From Deltaproteobacteria bacterium (GTDB lineage Bacteria; Myxococcota_A; Polyangia; GCA-2747355; JADLHG01), in assembly GCA_020848905.1 (NCBI GenBank), contig JADLHG010000056.1, positions 62,001 to 126,000 of the forward strand: 64,000 nucleotides of DNA. The letters run 5' to 3'. The notes beneath the pieces are model-generated. The model worked only from the letters and a program-made list of their open reading frames with translations. It was not told the DNA's origin and did no database searches. Position 1 is the stretch's first letter. The number at the start of each line of letters is the position of its first letter. A program made the translations under genes and the position numbers. Below, in pieces: positions 23,802-35,781 of this stretch.

Positions 23802-25205
23802 ATGCGTGCGGCGGTTTTCAGTTTCTCGCCCCTCGACCTGGCGGTCGTCGGGTTGTTCCTGCTGGCGGTCCTGACCCTCGGCCTGCGGCTCGGGCGGCGT
23901 GCGGGTCCCGCCGAGGAGTTCTTGCTCGCGGGGCGCCGGCTCACGCTCCCGATGTTCGTCGGGAGCCTCGTCTCGACCTGGTACGGCGGGATCCTGGGCG
24001 TCGGGGAGATCGCCTTCTCCGACGGGGTCGTGACCTGGGTGACGCAGGGGGGCTTCTGGTACCTGAGCTACTTCGTCTTCGCCTTCTTCCTGGCCGAGCG
24101 GCTCTCGCGGTCGAAACAGGTCACGCTTCCGGATCAGCTGGGACTCCTGCACGGGCCGCGCGCGCGAGTCGTGGCCTCGCTGCTCAACTTCCTCAACGTG
24201 GTCCCCGTGGCCTACATGCTCTCGATGGGGCTCGTGGCGCACCTCATCCTCGGCTGCCCGGTCTGGCTCGGCACCGTCCTCGGAGCCACGCTGGTCCTCG
24301 GCTACAGCGCGCTCGGCGGGTTCCGCGCCGTGGTCTACACGGACCTGCTTCAGTTTGCCCTCATGTGCGTGGCGGTGGCCCTGCTGATGATCTTCGCGGT
24401 GGTGAAGCTCGGCGGGTCCGACTACCTGACGCTGCGCCTGCCGCCGGCGCACCTCCAGCCGCGGGGCCACGTCTCGGGCCAGGAGCTCTTCGTCTGGGCG
24501 CTCATCGCCCTGTCGACCCTTGTGGACCCGAACTTCTACCAGCGCTGCTACGCCGCGCTGACGCCGCGGGTGGCCCGCCTGGGCGTTCTCTGCTCGATCG
24601 GGTTCTGGATGCTCTTCGACGTCTGTACCACCTTCACGGGTCTCTACGCGCGCGCCGCGCTCCCGACCGCAGACCCGCGCCTGGCCTACCCGCTGCTCGC
24701 GAACCGACTCCTGCCCCCGGGGGTGAAAGGGATCTTCTTCGTCGGGCTGCTCGCCACCGTGATGGGGACCGTGGACTCGTACTGCTTCGTCGCCGCGACG
24801 ACCCTGAGCCATGACTTCTTTCGCCGCACCCTGCGCCCCGACGCGACCGACGAGACGGTGGTGCGCACGACGCGCTGGGCCCTCCTCTTCACCGTGGTGC
24901 TGGCCGTGCTCCTCTCGCTGGCCTCGGGGGGCTCGATCAAGGGCGTCTGGAAGACGCTGGGCTCGCTCAGCACCTCGGCGCTCCTCGTGCCGATGCTGCT
25001 CGGTCAGCTCGGCTGGCGTCCGCGTGGTGCGGGCCTCGCGGCGATGCTGGCGGGCGCCGGTGGCACCCTGGGCTGGGCCGCGCTCAGGCGCTTCGGTCCA
25101 CCCTGGGCCCGCCGCCTGGAGGTGATGGTGCCGGGGCTCGGCCTCTCGCTCTCGGCCTACGCGGGGGCGGGACTTCTCTCGAGAGGCGGAAAGGGGACGC
25201 CGTGA
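23802..25205 (+). CDS. sodium:solute symporter (SSS family)
   Basis: The product is 467 residues from ATG 23802, preceded by AAGGA. An earlier ATG at 23763 would lie only 3 nt from a TAGAGT -10-like site, so it is probably upstream of the transcript start. About 12-13 hydrophobic helices are visible, beginning 'PLDLAVVGLFLLAVL', with the SSS hallmarks 'LAGRRLTLPMFVGSLVSTW' and 'GYSALGGFRAVVYTDLLQ'. It uses a Na+ (or other cation) gradient to import an unknown solute. First gene of a five-gene overlapping operon; the next is a 34-residue TM protein. Confidence 0.9.
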   Translation: MRAAVFSFSPLDLAVVGLFLLAVLTLGLRLGRRAGPAEEFLLAGRRLTLPMFVGSLVSTWYGGILGVGEIAFSDGVVTWVTQGGFWYLSYFVFAFFLAERLSRSKQVTLPDQLGLLHGPRARVVASLLNFLNVVPVAYMLSMGLVAHLILGCPVWLGTVLGATLVLGYSALGGFRAVVYTDLLQFALMCVAVALLMIFAVVKLGGSDYLTLRLPPAHLQPRGHVSGQELFVWALIALSTLVDPNFYQRCYAALTPRVARLGVLCSIGFWMLFDVCTTFTGLYARAALPTADPRLAYPLLANRLLPPGVKGIFFVGLLATVMGTVDSYCFVAATTLSHDFFRRTLRPDATDETVVRTTRWALLFTVVLAVLLSLASGGSIKGVWKTLGSLSTSALLVPMLLGQLGWRPRGAGLAAMLAGAGGTLGWAALRRFGPPWARRLEVMVPGLGLSLSAYAGAGLLSRGGKGTP

Positions 25206-25305
25206 GCTGGGACTGGACGCTGCTCCTGGTCATCGACGCGAGTCTGCTCATCGCCGCCACCGCGGCGGTGGTGGGCTTCTTCCTGCGCGACCTGCGGCGG
25301 CGCTG

Positions 25306-25306
<1 letters not shown>
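25202..25306 (+). CDS. 34-residue single-TM protein, putative symporter accessory
   Basis: GTG 25202 overlaps the symporter stop (GTGA), and the TGA at 25304-25306 shares its last A with the uvrA ATG (TGATG). The product has a short polar start 'MSWDWT', one hydrophobic helix (about residues 7-27) and the basic end 'RDLRRR', giving a predicted N-out/C-in topology. Overlaps on both sides argue for real translation. Small one-helix partners are known for some SSS transporters ('symporter small accessory protein'), but this sequence was not recognised as one. Function is inferred from position only. Confidence 0.65.
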
Positions 25307-28172
<2,866 letters not shown>

Positions 28173-28176
<4 letters not shown>

Positions 28177-28931
28177 GCGTCGCCGCGTGCGAGCTGCGGA
28201 AGAGCTTCGCCGGCCTGGACGCCGTGGCGGGGCTCTCCTTCGCCGTGGCGGCGGGAGAGGTCTACGGGCTCATCGGTCCGAACGGCGCCGGCAAGACCAC
28301 GACGCTGCGCATGCTGGCCGGCCTGCTGCGCCCTGACGCGGGGCAGGCGCGGATCTGCGGCGAGGACGTGGCCGCCGACGTCGAGCGCGCCAAGTCGCGC
28401 GTCGGGTACCTCACCGCGGCGACGGGGCTCTACGAGCGCCTGACCGCGCGCGAGACCCTGCGTTTCTTCGGGCAGCTCTACGGCAAGACCGTGGCCGAGG
28501 TGGACGCGCGGATCGAGGTGCTGGCTCCGGCGCTCCGCCTCGAGGGGCTGCTCGAGCGTCGCTGCGGCAAGCTCAGCACGGGGGAGCGGCAGCGCATCTC
28601 GCTCGCGCGGGCGACGATCCACGATCCGCCCGTGCTGATCCTCGACGAGCCGACGGCGGGGCTCGATATCGTCGCGAGCCGGTCGGTGGCGGACTTCGTG
28701 CGAACCGCCCGAGGCGCCGGGCGGGCCATCCTGTTCTGCACGCACTACATGTCGGAGGCCGAGCTGCTCTGCGATCGCATCGGTCTCCTCTCGGGCGGGA
28801 AGCTGCTGGCCGAGGGGGCCCCCGCGGTCCTGAAGGCCGAGCTCGGGGCGGGGTCGCTCGAGGAGGCCTTCCTGCGGCTGCTCGACCGGCAGCGTGGCGT
28901 GGAGGCGAAGGCCGCGGAGGGATCGGCATGA
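28173..28931 (+). CDS. ABC transporter ATP-binding protein (NatA-like)
   Basis: The product is 252 residues from GTG 28173, overlapping the uvrA stop by 4 nt. Walker A 'GPNGAGKTTTLRML', Q-loop region 'GYLTAATGLYERLTA', signature 'LSTGERQRISLARA', Walker B 'VLILDEPTAGLD' and the switch His in 'FCTHYMSE' are intact. It powers the permease encoded by the next gene. NatA-type systems export Na+ or other substrates; here the substrate is unknown. Coupled to the permease by another ATGA overlap (28928-28931). Confidence 0.92.
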
Positions 28932-30925
28932 CCCGCCTCGTCTGGCTCATCTACCGCAAGGAGGTGCTCGAGACGCTGCGGGACAAGCGCACCTTGATCG
29001 TGATGGTGCTCCTCCCCCTCTGCCTCTATCCGCTCGTCGGGGTGGGCGTCACGCAGTGGATGGGTGTGCAGCAGGCGGCCCGCCGCGCGCAGCCCTCGCG
29101 GGTCGGTCTGGCGGGACCGGCCTGGCCGGAGCTCGACGTCGCTCTCGCGCACGACCCGCAGCTTCGCCTGGTGCGACCGGCGCAGCGGGAGGCGGTGAGC
29201 CGCGGCGAGCTCGACCTGGTGCTCGACGTGCGGGGGGAGCATGGCGTGGCGTTGGCCTCCGGGCGGCCGGTGAGCCTGGAGCTCGTCTTCGACGAGACGC
29301 GGGAGGCGTCGACGCAGGCCTTGCGCCGGGCGAAGAAGGCGCTCGAGGGGTTTGGCCGGGCCCTGGCGCGCGACCGCCTCGAACGGGCGGGCCTCTCTCC
29401 ATCGCTGCTCGAGCCTCTGGCGGTCAGGGAGCGGGGGCTCGCCAGCCAGAAGCAGATCGGCCGCAAGATCCTGTCCACGCTCATCCCGATGCTCGTGGTG
29501 CTGATGGTCCTCCTCGGGGCCTTCTACCCGGCGATCGACCTGACGGCCGGGGAGAAGGAGCGCGGGACGCTGGAGACCCTGCTCGTCGCGCCGGTGCCGC
29601 GGCTCGCGCTGATCGTCGGCAAGTGCCTGGTGGTGGCCACGGTGGCGCTCGTGACGGGGCTGCTCAACATGGGCTCGATCGGGGTGACCTTCGGGCTCGG
29701 GTTCGCCCCCGCGCTCAAGGCCAGCGGGCTGCTCGCCGAGCTGCCGTGGTCGTCGGTGGCGCTGACGGTGGTGGCGCTCGTCCCCGCGGCCCTCTTCTAC
29801 GCCGCCGTCATGGTGGCCGTGGCCACGCTGGCGCGGAGCTTCAAGGAGGCCCAGACGCTCCTCACCCCCGTCTACCTCGTTTGCGTCCTGCCGACCGCGG
29901 TGAGCCAGCTCCCGGGGGTCGAGCTCACGCCGCTCACGGCGCTCCTCCCCGCGGTGAACGTCGCGCTTCTCACGCGCGAGCTCGTGGCCGGGAAGCTGGC
30001 CTGGCTCCCCACGCTCCTCGCGGTGGGGAGCACGCTGGCCTACGCTCTCGCGGCCCTCAGCATCGGGGCCCGCATCTATCAGGGCGAGCGGCTGCTCTTC
30101 GCGGCCGAGGCCGACGCGGGTGGAGCCTCGGGGCGCGGTGCCCGGCCGCTGGCCGCCTTTCCCGAGCCGTGGCACGCGGGGACGCTCCTCCTCGGCGTGA
30201 TGGCGCTGATGCTCCTCGTGGGCCGGCCGCTGCAGGCGTGGGGGATAATCCCCGGGCTGCTCGTGACCGAGTGGCTGCTCATCGCGACGCCGGTCGTGCT
30301 CCTGATTCGCTTCGCGCGGCTGGACCCCCGCGCCGTGCTGGCGCTCCGGCGTCCCTCGGCGGGCGCTCTGGTCGGCGCGATCCTGGCGGGGGCGAGCGGG
30401 TGGTACCTCGTCGGGGTGCTCGTGGAGGCCGCACAGCAGCGCGTTCTGCCGATCCCCAAGGAGATCCTCGACGAGGCGCGCCGCCTGCTCTTCGACCCGC
30501 ACCGCAGCCTGGCCCTGGACCTCTTTGCGCTCGCGCTCTCCCCGGCGATCTGCGAGGAGCTGCTCTTTCGGGGGGTGCTCCTCCGCGCCAGCCAGCGCGG
30601 GATGAAGACCGGTGCGATCGTCCTGCTCAACGCGGCGCTCTTCGGCCTGTTCCACCTCTCGATCTACCGCCTCCTTTCCACGGCCATCCTGGGGGGCGTG
30701 CTTGCCTGGATCGTCCTGCGGGGGCGGTCGATCGTCCTGTCCATGACGTTCCACGTGCTGAACAACAGCGCGGCGCTGCTGCTCGGACGGGCTATGGGTG
30801 GAAAGGAGCTAGAGCGGCTCGAGGCGAGTCCGGTCTTCCTGGGCCTCGCGGCGGCAGCTTTCGGGGCGGGCCTGTGGCTCATCCATCGCGCTACACCAGC
30901 GCGCGAAGACCCTCTCGGTCGGTGA
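28928..30925 (+). CDS. ABC-2 permease fused to CPBP (CAAX) intramembrane protease
   Basis: The product is 665 residues. Residues 1-410 form a NatB/ABC-2 permease: one N-terminal helix, a large extracytoplasmic loop, then about six helices ('VLMVLLGAFYPAIDLTAGEKERGTLETLL' region carries the ABC-2 hallmark). Residues about 430-650 form a second membrane part with the CPBP/Abi protease motifs 'EELLFRG', 'LFGLFHLS' and 'FHVLNNSA'. It may export a peptide or ion while the protease part trims a membrane substrate. The last 35 nt overlap the convergent Crp/Fnr gene. Confidence 0.88.
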   Translation: MTRLVWLIYRKEVLETLRDKRTLIVMVLLPLCLYPLVGVGVTQWMGVQQAARRAQPSRVGLAGPAWPELDVALAHDPQLRLVRPAQREAVSRGELDLVLDVRGEHGVALASGRPVSLELVFDETREASTQALRRAKKALEGFGRALARDRLERAGLSPSLLEPLAVRERGLASQKQIGRKILSTLIPMLVVLMVLLGAFYPAIDLTAGEKERGTLETLLVAPVPRLALIVGKCLVVATVALVTGLLNMGSIGVTFGLGFAPALKASGLLAELPWSSVALTVVALVPAALFYAAVMVAVATLARSFKEAQTLLTPVYLVCVLPTAVSQLPGVELTPLTALLPAVNVALLTRELVAGKLAWLPTLLAVGSTLAYALAALSIGARIYQGERLLFAAEADAGGASGRGARPLAAFPEPWHAGTLLLGVMALMLLVGRPLQAWGIIPGLLVTEWLLIATPVVLLIRFARLDPRAVLALRRPSAGALVGAILAGASGWYLVGVLVEAAQQRVLPIPKEILDEARRLLFDPHRSLALDLFALALSPAICEELLFRGVLLRASQRGMKTGAIVLLNAALFGLFHLSIYRLLSTAILGGVLAWIVLRGRSIVLSMTFHVLNNSAALLLGRAMGGKELERLEASPVFLGLAAAAFGAGLWLIHRATPAREDPLGR

Positions 30926-31580
30926 TGATCACCTTGCGACCGTCGCTGGAGATGAGCTTCTTCTTCTTGAAGTGAGAGAGCGTCAGGCTCACCGTCTCGC
31001 GCGTCGAGCCGATGAGGTTGGCCATCTCCTGGTGCGTGATCTTCACCGCGACCATCGTGCCGCGCGCGTCGTCCACGCCGTAGTCCTCGCAAAGGTTCAG
31101 CAGAAGCTCGGCGAGCTTGGCGTTCACGTCCTTGAAGACGAGGTCCTCCATCTTGGCTTCCAGCTCGAGGCGGCGCTGGCAGAGGATCTTGCTCAGCGCG
31201 TAGCCGACCGCGCTGTGGGTTTTCACCACCTCTTCGAAGCGCGGGCGCTCCATCTGCGTGACCAGCGCGTTCTCCATCGCCTCGGCCATCTCCTGGCGCG
31301 GGCCGCCGTCCACGATGCAGAGCTCCCCGAAGATCTCTCCGGGGCCGCGATACGAGAGGGTGAGCTCCTTGCCGTCCGGGGTGACGCGGGAGATCTTCAC
31401 CCGTCCCCCGTTGACGAAATAGACGGATTCTCCGGGGTCCCCCGACATGTAGATCACCCGGCGGCGGCGCGCCTCCTCGAGCGTCACGTGGTCGGCCAGC
31501 GCGGAGAGCTCGTCAGCCGATAAGAATCTGAAAAGTGGTATCTTTTTGAGATACCAGAGTGCGCGCCGGTCCTCTTGCAC
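30891..31580 (-). CDS. Crp/Fnr-family transcription regulator
   Basis: The product is 229 residues from GTG 31580, behind GAGGAGC (31586-31592) and downstream of a promoter at 31610-31638. A longer reading from 31664 would begin upstream of that promoter. Cyclic-nucleotide-binding fold: 'VIYMSGDPGESVYFVNGGRVKI' region and 'YRGPGEIFGELCIVDGG'. C-terminal winged HTH: 'THQEMANLIGSTRETVSLTL'. No N-terminal Cys cluster, so it is not an FNR-type oxygen sensor; ligand unknown. Convergent with the permease-protease gene, overlapping it by 35 nt. Confidence 0.9.
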   Translation of the reverse strand: MQEDRRALWYLKKIPLFRFLSADELSALADHVTLEEARRRRVIYMSGDPGESVYFVNGGRVKISRVTPDGKELTLSYRGPGEIFGELCIVDGGPRQEMAEAMENALVTQMERPRFEEVVKTHSAVGYALSKILCQRRLELEAKMEDLVFKDVNAKLAELLLNLCEDYGVDDARGTMVAVKITHQEMANLIGSTRETVSLTLSHFKKKKLISSDGRKVIITDREGLRALV

Positions 31581-31609
31581 GGGGGGCTCCTCGGGCCAAT
31601 CTGTGCGGG

Positions 31610-31638
31610 AACCTACAGTAGGGCCGCTCACCTGTCCA
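31610..31638 (-). promoter_or_regulatory. promoter of the Crp/Fnr gene
   Basis: On the minus strand TGGACA (31638-31633), a 17-nt spacer and TAGGTT (31615-31610); predicted leader about 23 nt. It supports the GTG start at 31580. Confidence 0.5.
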
Positions 31639-31791
31639 CGGGATATCTGTCGGCCGGACCACATTTCGAGGGCCGTCGGCGGGGAGCGCCGGCAGTCTTG
31701 CGCGGGGAGGAGGAGAGAGAGGGCGGGGCGGGAACTGGACGGGCGACGGCCCCGGGGCGCGCAGGTCGCGGCCGGCCCCTTGGGTCCCGGG

Positions 31792-32766
31792 CTACTGGCT
31801 GGCCTTCACGGCCTTCAGCTTCTCCGTCAACTCGGGGAGCACGTCCTCCCACTTGGCTACGAGCCCGTAGTCGGCCACCTGGAAGATCGGCGCCTCGGGG
31901 TCCTTGTTGATCGCGACGATCACCTTCGAGCCCTTCATGCCCGCCAGGTGCTGGATCGCGCCGCTGATCGCTACCGCCACGTACAGGTTCGGCGCCACTA
32001 CCTTGCCGGTCTGCCCCACCTGCAGGTCGTTCGGCACGAGTCCGGCGTCGCACGCGGCGCGCGTGGCGCCCACGGCGCCGCCCAGCAGGTCAGCGATCGC
32101 CTCCAGGTGCTTGAAGTTCTCGGCGGCCTTCATCCCGCGGCCCCCCGACACGACCACCTTGGCGTCCGTGAGGTCGGGTCGCGCGCTCGTCACCGCTTCG
32201 AGCTTCACGACCTGCGCGCCGAGCGTGCTCACCGCGCCCGCATCCGCCGTCTCCACCGCGCAGCTGCTGCCGCTCGCCGCGGCCGGAGCCCACTCGGTCT
32301 GCCGCACGGACACCACCGCCATGGCCGTGGTGACCTCGACCTTGGCGACCACGTTCCCGGCGAGCATCGGCCGCCGGAAGCTCTTCGGGCCGAGGACCCC
32401 CGAGACCTCCGAGGCCATCCCCGCTCCGAGCAGCGCCGCGACGCGCGGGAGCAGGTCCTTGCCCATCGAGGTCGAGGTGCCGCAGACGAGGTCCGCGCCC
32501 TGCGCCTTGGCCACCTGCGCGACCACCGGAGCGTAGGTCTCCGCCATGTAACCGCCGAGGCTCGCGTGGTCCACGGAGATCACCTTGGTCAGCCCGTAGC
32601 CGGCCAGCTCCGAGGCCGCGCCGGAGACGTTCTGCCCGATCACCAGGCCGATGAGGTCGCCCGCACCGCGCGTTTCCCGCAGTTTGCGAGCGAAGGAAAT
32701 GGCGTTCAGCGAAGCCGAGCGCAGCGCGCCCGCCTTTTGCTCTGCAACGATCAGAATGTTGCCCAT
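31792..32766 (-). CDS. etfA: electron transfer flavoprotein subunit alpha
   Basis: The product is 324 residues. N-terminal domain '[20 protein letters not shown]'; C-terminal FAD domain with '[19 protein letters not shown]', '[23 protein letters not shown]'-type signature and '[19 protein letters not shown]', all standard for EtfA. It binds FAD and, with EtfB, carries electrons from acyl-CoA and other dehydrogenases to the quinone pool. It lies 19 nt downstream of etfB on the same transcript. Confidence 0.97.
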   Translation of the reverse strand: MGNILIVAEQKAGALRSASLNAISFARKLRETRGAGDLIGLVIGQNVSGAASELAGYGLTKVISVDHASLGGYMAETYAPVVAQVAKAQGADLVCGTSTSMGKDLLPRVAALLGAGMASEVSGVLGPKSFRRPMLAGNVVAKVEVTTAMAVVSVRQTEWAPAAASGSSCAVETADAGAVSTLGAQVVKLEAVTSARPDLTDAKVVVSGGRGMKAAENFKHLEAIADLLGGAVGATRAACDAGLVPNDLQVGQTGKVVAPNLYVAVAISGAIQHLAGMKGSKVIVAINKDPEAPIFQVADYGLVAKWEDVLPELTEKLKAVKASQ

Positions 32767-32785
32767 CGTCGTCTCCTCGCTCTCG

Positions 32786-33598
32786 CTATAGGACCTTGGC
32801 TTCGGTGCGCAGCTTCTCGATCAGCTGGTCCACCGATTCGACCTTGATGCCGGCCTTGCGCTCGGGCGGCGCTTCCACGCCCACGGTCTTCACCGCCGGG
32901 GTGAGCGACACGCCGAGGGCCGCCGCGTCGAGCTCCTCGATCGTCTTCTTCTTGGCCGCCATGATCCCTTTAAGAGAGGCGTAGCGCGGTCCGTCGCCGT
33001 AGGTCGCGCCTCCTTGGGCGTTGCGAACGGCGTTCGGCATGACGATGCGCAGGTCCACCGAGACGACGGCCGGCAGCGGAAGCTTCTTGAACTCGGTGCC
33101 CCCGTCGACCTCGCGGCCCACCGTCACGGAGGCCTGGTCGCTCGCGAGCTCCACGTCGCAGGCGAAGCAGGCCTGCGGCAGGCCGAGGTAGCCGGCCACG
33201 AGCTGCGGCACCTGATTCGCGTCGCCGTCCACCGTCTGCTTGCCCATCAGGACGAGCGTCGGCTTCTCCTTCTGCACGACGGCGGTCACGATGCGCGCGA
33301 CCTGCTCGCTGTCGAGGGCGGTGTCGTCTCCTGCGACGAGAATCCCTCGGTCCGCGCCCATGGCCAGGCAGCTCCGCACCTGCTGGCTCGCGTCCTTGGG
33401 GCCGATGGACAGCACCACCACCTCACCCGACCGCTCCCCGCCGCTCCCCTTCTCCGTCAGGCGCAGCGCTGTCTCCACCGCATACTCGTCGAAGGGATTG
33501 ACCACGAAGTTCGCGCCGGCGAGGTCGACGGCGTCACCTTTGATCTTCACCTTCTGCTCGGGGTCTGGGACCCGTTTGGCGGTGACCAGTATCTTCAC
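32786..33598 (-). CDS. etfB: electron transfer flavoprotein subunit beta
   Basis: The product is 270 residues from GTG 33598, with AAGGAG just before it; longer in-frame readings lack a domain. It starts 'VKILVTAKRVPDPEQKVKI' and has 'NPFDEYAVETALRL', 'CLAMGADRGILV' and 'MGKQTVDGDANQVPQLVA', the EtfB/FixA signature. It binds AMP structurally and docks partner dehydrogenases. First gene of the etfBA operon. Confidence 0.97.
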   Translation of the reverse strand: MKILVTAKRVPDPEQKVKIKGDAVDLAGANFVVNPFDEYAVETALRLTEKGSGGERSGEVVVLSIGPKDASQQVRSCLAMGADRGILVAGDDTALDSEQVARIVTAVVQKEKPTLVLMGKQTVDGDANQVPQLVAGYLGLPQACFACDVELASDQASVTVGREVDGGTEFKKLPLPAVVSVDLRIVMPNAVRNAQGGATYGDGPRYASLKGIMAAKKKTIEELDAAALGVSLTPAVKTVGVEAPPERKAGIKVESVDQLIEKLRTEAKVL

Positions 33599-33679
33599 GG
33601 TCGTCTCTCCTTGACTGGGTCCGACGGTGGAGGCTCCGTTTGAGCTCCGTCCCTCGGTATGACCTTTCAACGTGCGCGT

Positions 33680-33708
33680 GGGTAACACGCCGCGTTACGC
33701 GCTGTCAA
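33680..33708 (-). promoter_or_regulatory. candidate promoter of etfBA
   Basis: On the minus strand TTGACA (33708-33703), a 17-nt spacer and TTACCC (33685-33680). The leader would be about 75 nt. The -10 is poor by E. coli rules, so confidence is limited. Confidence 0.42.
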
Positions 33709-33756
33709 CGCTCGCGCCGCTTGTTCCCGGCGGGCGCCGCTGGGAAGCTTACCCCC

Positions 33757-35715
33757 ATGCCCCTTCCGCGCCAGCTGTCGGTTCTCCTCGGCCTCGGTCT
33801 CTCCCTGCTTCCGGCGGTCGGACGCGCCGACGCCACGGCGCGCGCGCAGGCGAGCTACGACCTGGCCCCGCTCCTCGCGCTGATCCGCCCGGCGCAGCGC
33901 CCCCAGCTCGCGCGACAGTCGGGCCTCACGGACCTACGCGACCTGCCGCTCTACGAGCTGGACCTGGCCCTCGACGAGGCCTCGGCGCGCCTGGCGGGCC
34001 GGGTGGTGATCCACTTCAAGAACCGCTCGAAGCGGCCGCTCGCGGTGCTGCCGCTTCTTCTGCACCCGAACGCTCCTCGCGAGCTGGGGGCCGCCGGGGC
34101 GCCCGCCATGCAGGTGACCGAGGCGACCGCGGTCGACGGTCCCCAGGTGACGCTCGCGCGCCGCCGTCCGACGCTGGTCGAACTCCGCTTCGCGCGTCCT
34201 CTCGCCCCCGGCGAGCGCGTGAAGCTCCGCGTGAGCTACTCCGCGCGCCTTCGGCCGCTGCCGGCCGACGCGAACGACCTCTTCGCGCAGGCGCTCTCGT
34301 CGCTCGGGATGAGCGGCACGGGGAGCGCCGCCTCGGACTACGGCCTGCTCGCCGTGGGGGACGGTCTGCTCACGCTGGCCTCGGCCTACCCGATGGTGGC
34401 CCCCTACGGGGACGGTCGTTTCGACACCTCAGCGCCGGCGCGCTTCGGGGACCTGGCCTACAACGAGCTGGCGCACTTCAAGCTGCGCACGGTGCTGCCG
34501 AAGGGCTACCAGATGGTCTCGAACCTGGTGGACCAGGAGAAGGGAGCGCCGCTCGGCGCGGATCAGGTGGTCTTCCACTCGGCGGGGGCGGCGGTGCGGG
34601 ACCTGGTCCTCGTGGCGGGGCGCAAGCTGGTCAGGAAGAGTCGCGCGCTCGGCGACGTGCGGGTGACCAGCGTCTACCTGGCCGAGGACGCCGCCGCCGG
34701 GGCGCGTGTGCTGGCGACGGCGCACGCCGCGCTCCGCCTCTTCGAGGAGCGTTTCGGGCCGTATCCCTACACGGAGCTGGACGTGGTCGAGTCCACCCTC
34801 GTCGGTGGCGCGGGGGGCGTGGAGTTCTCGGGGATGGTGCTCATCGCGGGGATGCTCTACCGCAAGCCGAGCCAGAGCGGCAGTCCGCTGGCCCAGCTGC
34901 TCAAGCTGATCGGGCGCCTCGGCGGCGTCCTGCAGGGGGCGTTCGAGAAGCCACGCTCCGGCGGCAAGCCGCAGGGCGAGGGGCAGCTCGGCTCGATGGA
35001 CCAGATGATCGAACGCATGGCCCTCTTCACGGTGGCGCACGAGGTGGCCCACCAGTACTTCGCCGGCCTCGTGGGGATCGATTGCCGGCGCCACGCCGCG
35101 CTCGACGAGCCGCTCGCGCAGTACGCTGCGGGGGAATACGCCAAGCACGCGCTCGGGAAGAAGGCGGGGGAAGCGCTCCTCGACACGAACGCCAAGCTCA
35201 ACTACGGCATCTACCGCCTGCTCGGGGGAGCGGACCTGGCGGCCGCGCAACCGCTCGCGCAATTCCCGTCGTCGATGGCCTACGCGGCGATCGTGTACGG
35301 CAAGGCGCCGTACTTCTACGCGGCGCTCGAGAAGCGCCTCGGCGCGCCGCGTCTGCGCAAGATTCTGCGCGCCGCGGTGGACCGCTATCGGTTTCGCCTG
35401 GTCACCGTCCCGGCGTGGACCCGTGCGCTCGACGAGGCGGCGGGAGGGGGCGGTGTCGTGACGGGCCTCGCGCGGCGCTGGCTGCACGGCGCCCACGGGG
35501 ACGCGGACCTAGGCGTGGACGAGTCGGGGGAGACGGTGCTGCGGTCGTTCTTCGACCGGGAGACGCTCGCGTCGCTCAAGCGCTCTCTGGCCATCGTGGG
35601 GATGCACCCCAAGGACCTCTTTCGCCTCCTCATGGGAAACCTCATGCGCGGTCAGGGGGCGACCCCCGGGAGCCTCGACCCCGAGGAGGCGCTGAAGCGG
35701 CTCCCCAGCCGTTGA
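33757..35715 (+). CDS. secreted M1-family-like metallopeptidase
   Basis: The product is 652 residues from ATG 33757. A signal peptide covers residues 1-23 ('SVLLGLGLSLLPAVGRADA'). The N-terminal part is a beta-rich M1-like domain. The exopeptidase-type loop is 'GGVEFSGM', and the zinc site is 'HEVAHQY' with the third ligand Glu in 'DEPLAQY', giving exactly HExxH-x18-E. The C-terminal helical part contains 'YGKAPYFYAAL', also M1-like. It probably cleaves peptides in the periplasm or outside. No lipobox seen. Confidence 0.87.
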   Translation: MPLPRQLSVLLGLGLSLLPAVGRADATARAQASYDLAPLLALIRPAQRPQLARQSGLTDLRDLPLYELDLALDEASARLAGRVVIHFKNRSKRPLAVLPLLLHPNAPRELGAAGAPAMQVTEATAVDGPQVTLARRRPTLVELRFARPLAPGERVKLRVSYSARLRPLPADANDLFAQALSSLGMSGTGSAASDYGLLAVGDGLLTLASAYPMVAPYGDGRFDTSAPARFGDLAYNELAHFKLRTVLPKGYQMVSNLVDQEKGAPLGADQVVFHSAGAAVRDLVLVAGRKLVRKSRALGDVRVTSVYLAEDAAAGARVLATAHAALRLFEERFGPYPYTELDVVESTLVGGAGGVEFSGMVLIAGMLYRKPSQSGSPLAQLLKLIGRLGGVLQGAFEKPRSGGKPQGEGQLGSMDQMIERMALFTVAHEVAHQYFAGLVGIDCRRHAALDEPLAQYAAGEYAKHALGKKAGEALLDTNAKLNYGIYRLLGGADLAAAQPLAQFPSSMAYAAIVYGKAPYFYAALEKRLGAPRLRKILRAAVDRYRFRLVTVPAWTRALDEAAGGGGVVTGLARRWLHGAHGDADLGVDESGETVLRSFFDRETLASLKRSLAIVGMHPKDLFRLLMGNLMRGQGATPGSLDPEEALKRLPSR

Positions 35716-35781
35716 CGGAGGCGCGGCGGGCCGCGCAGGGGGCACTCCCTCCGACGCCCGCCCTGTGCTATCCCTCGGCAG

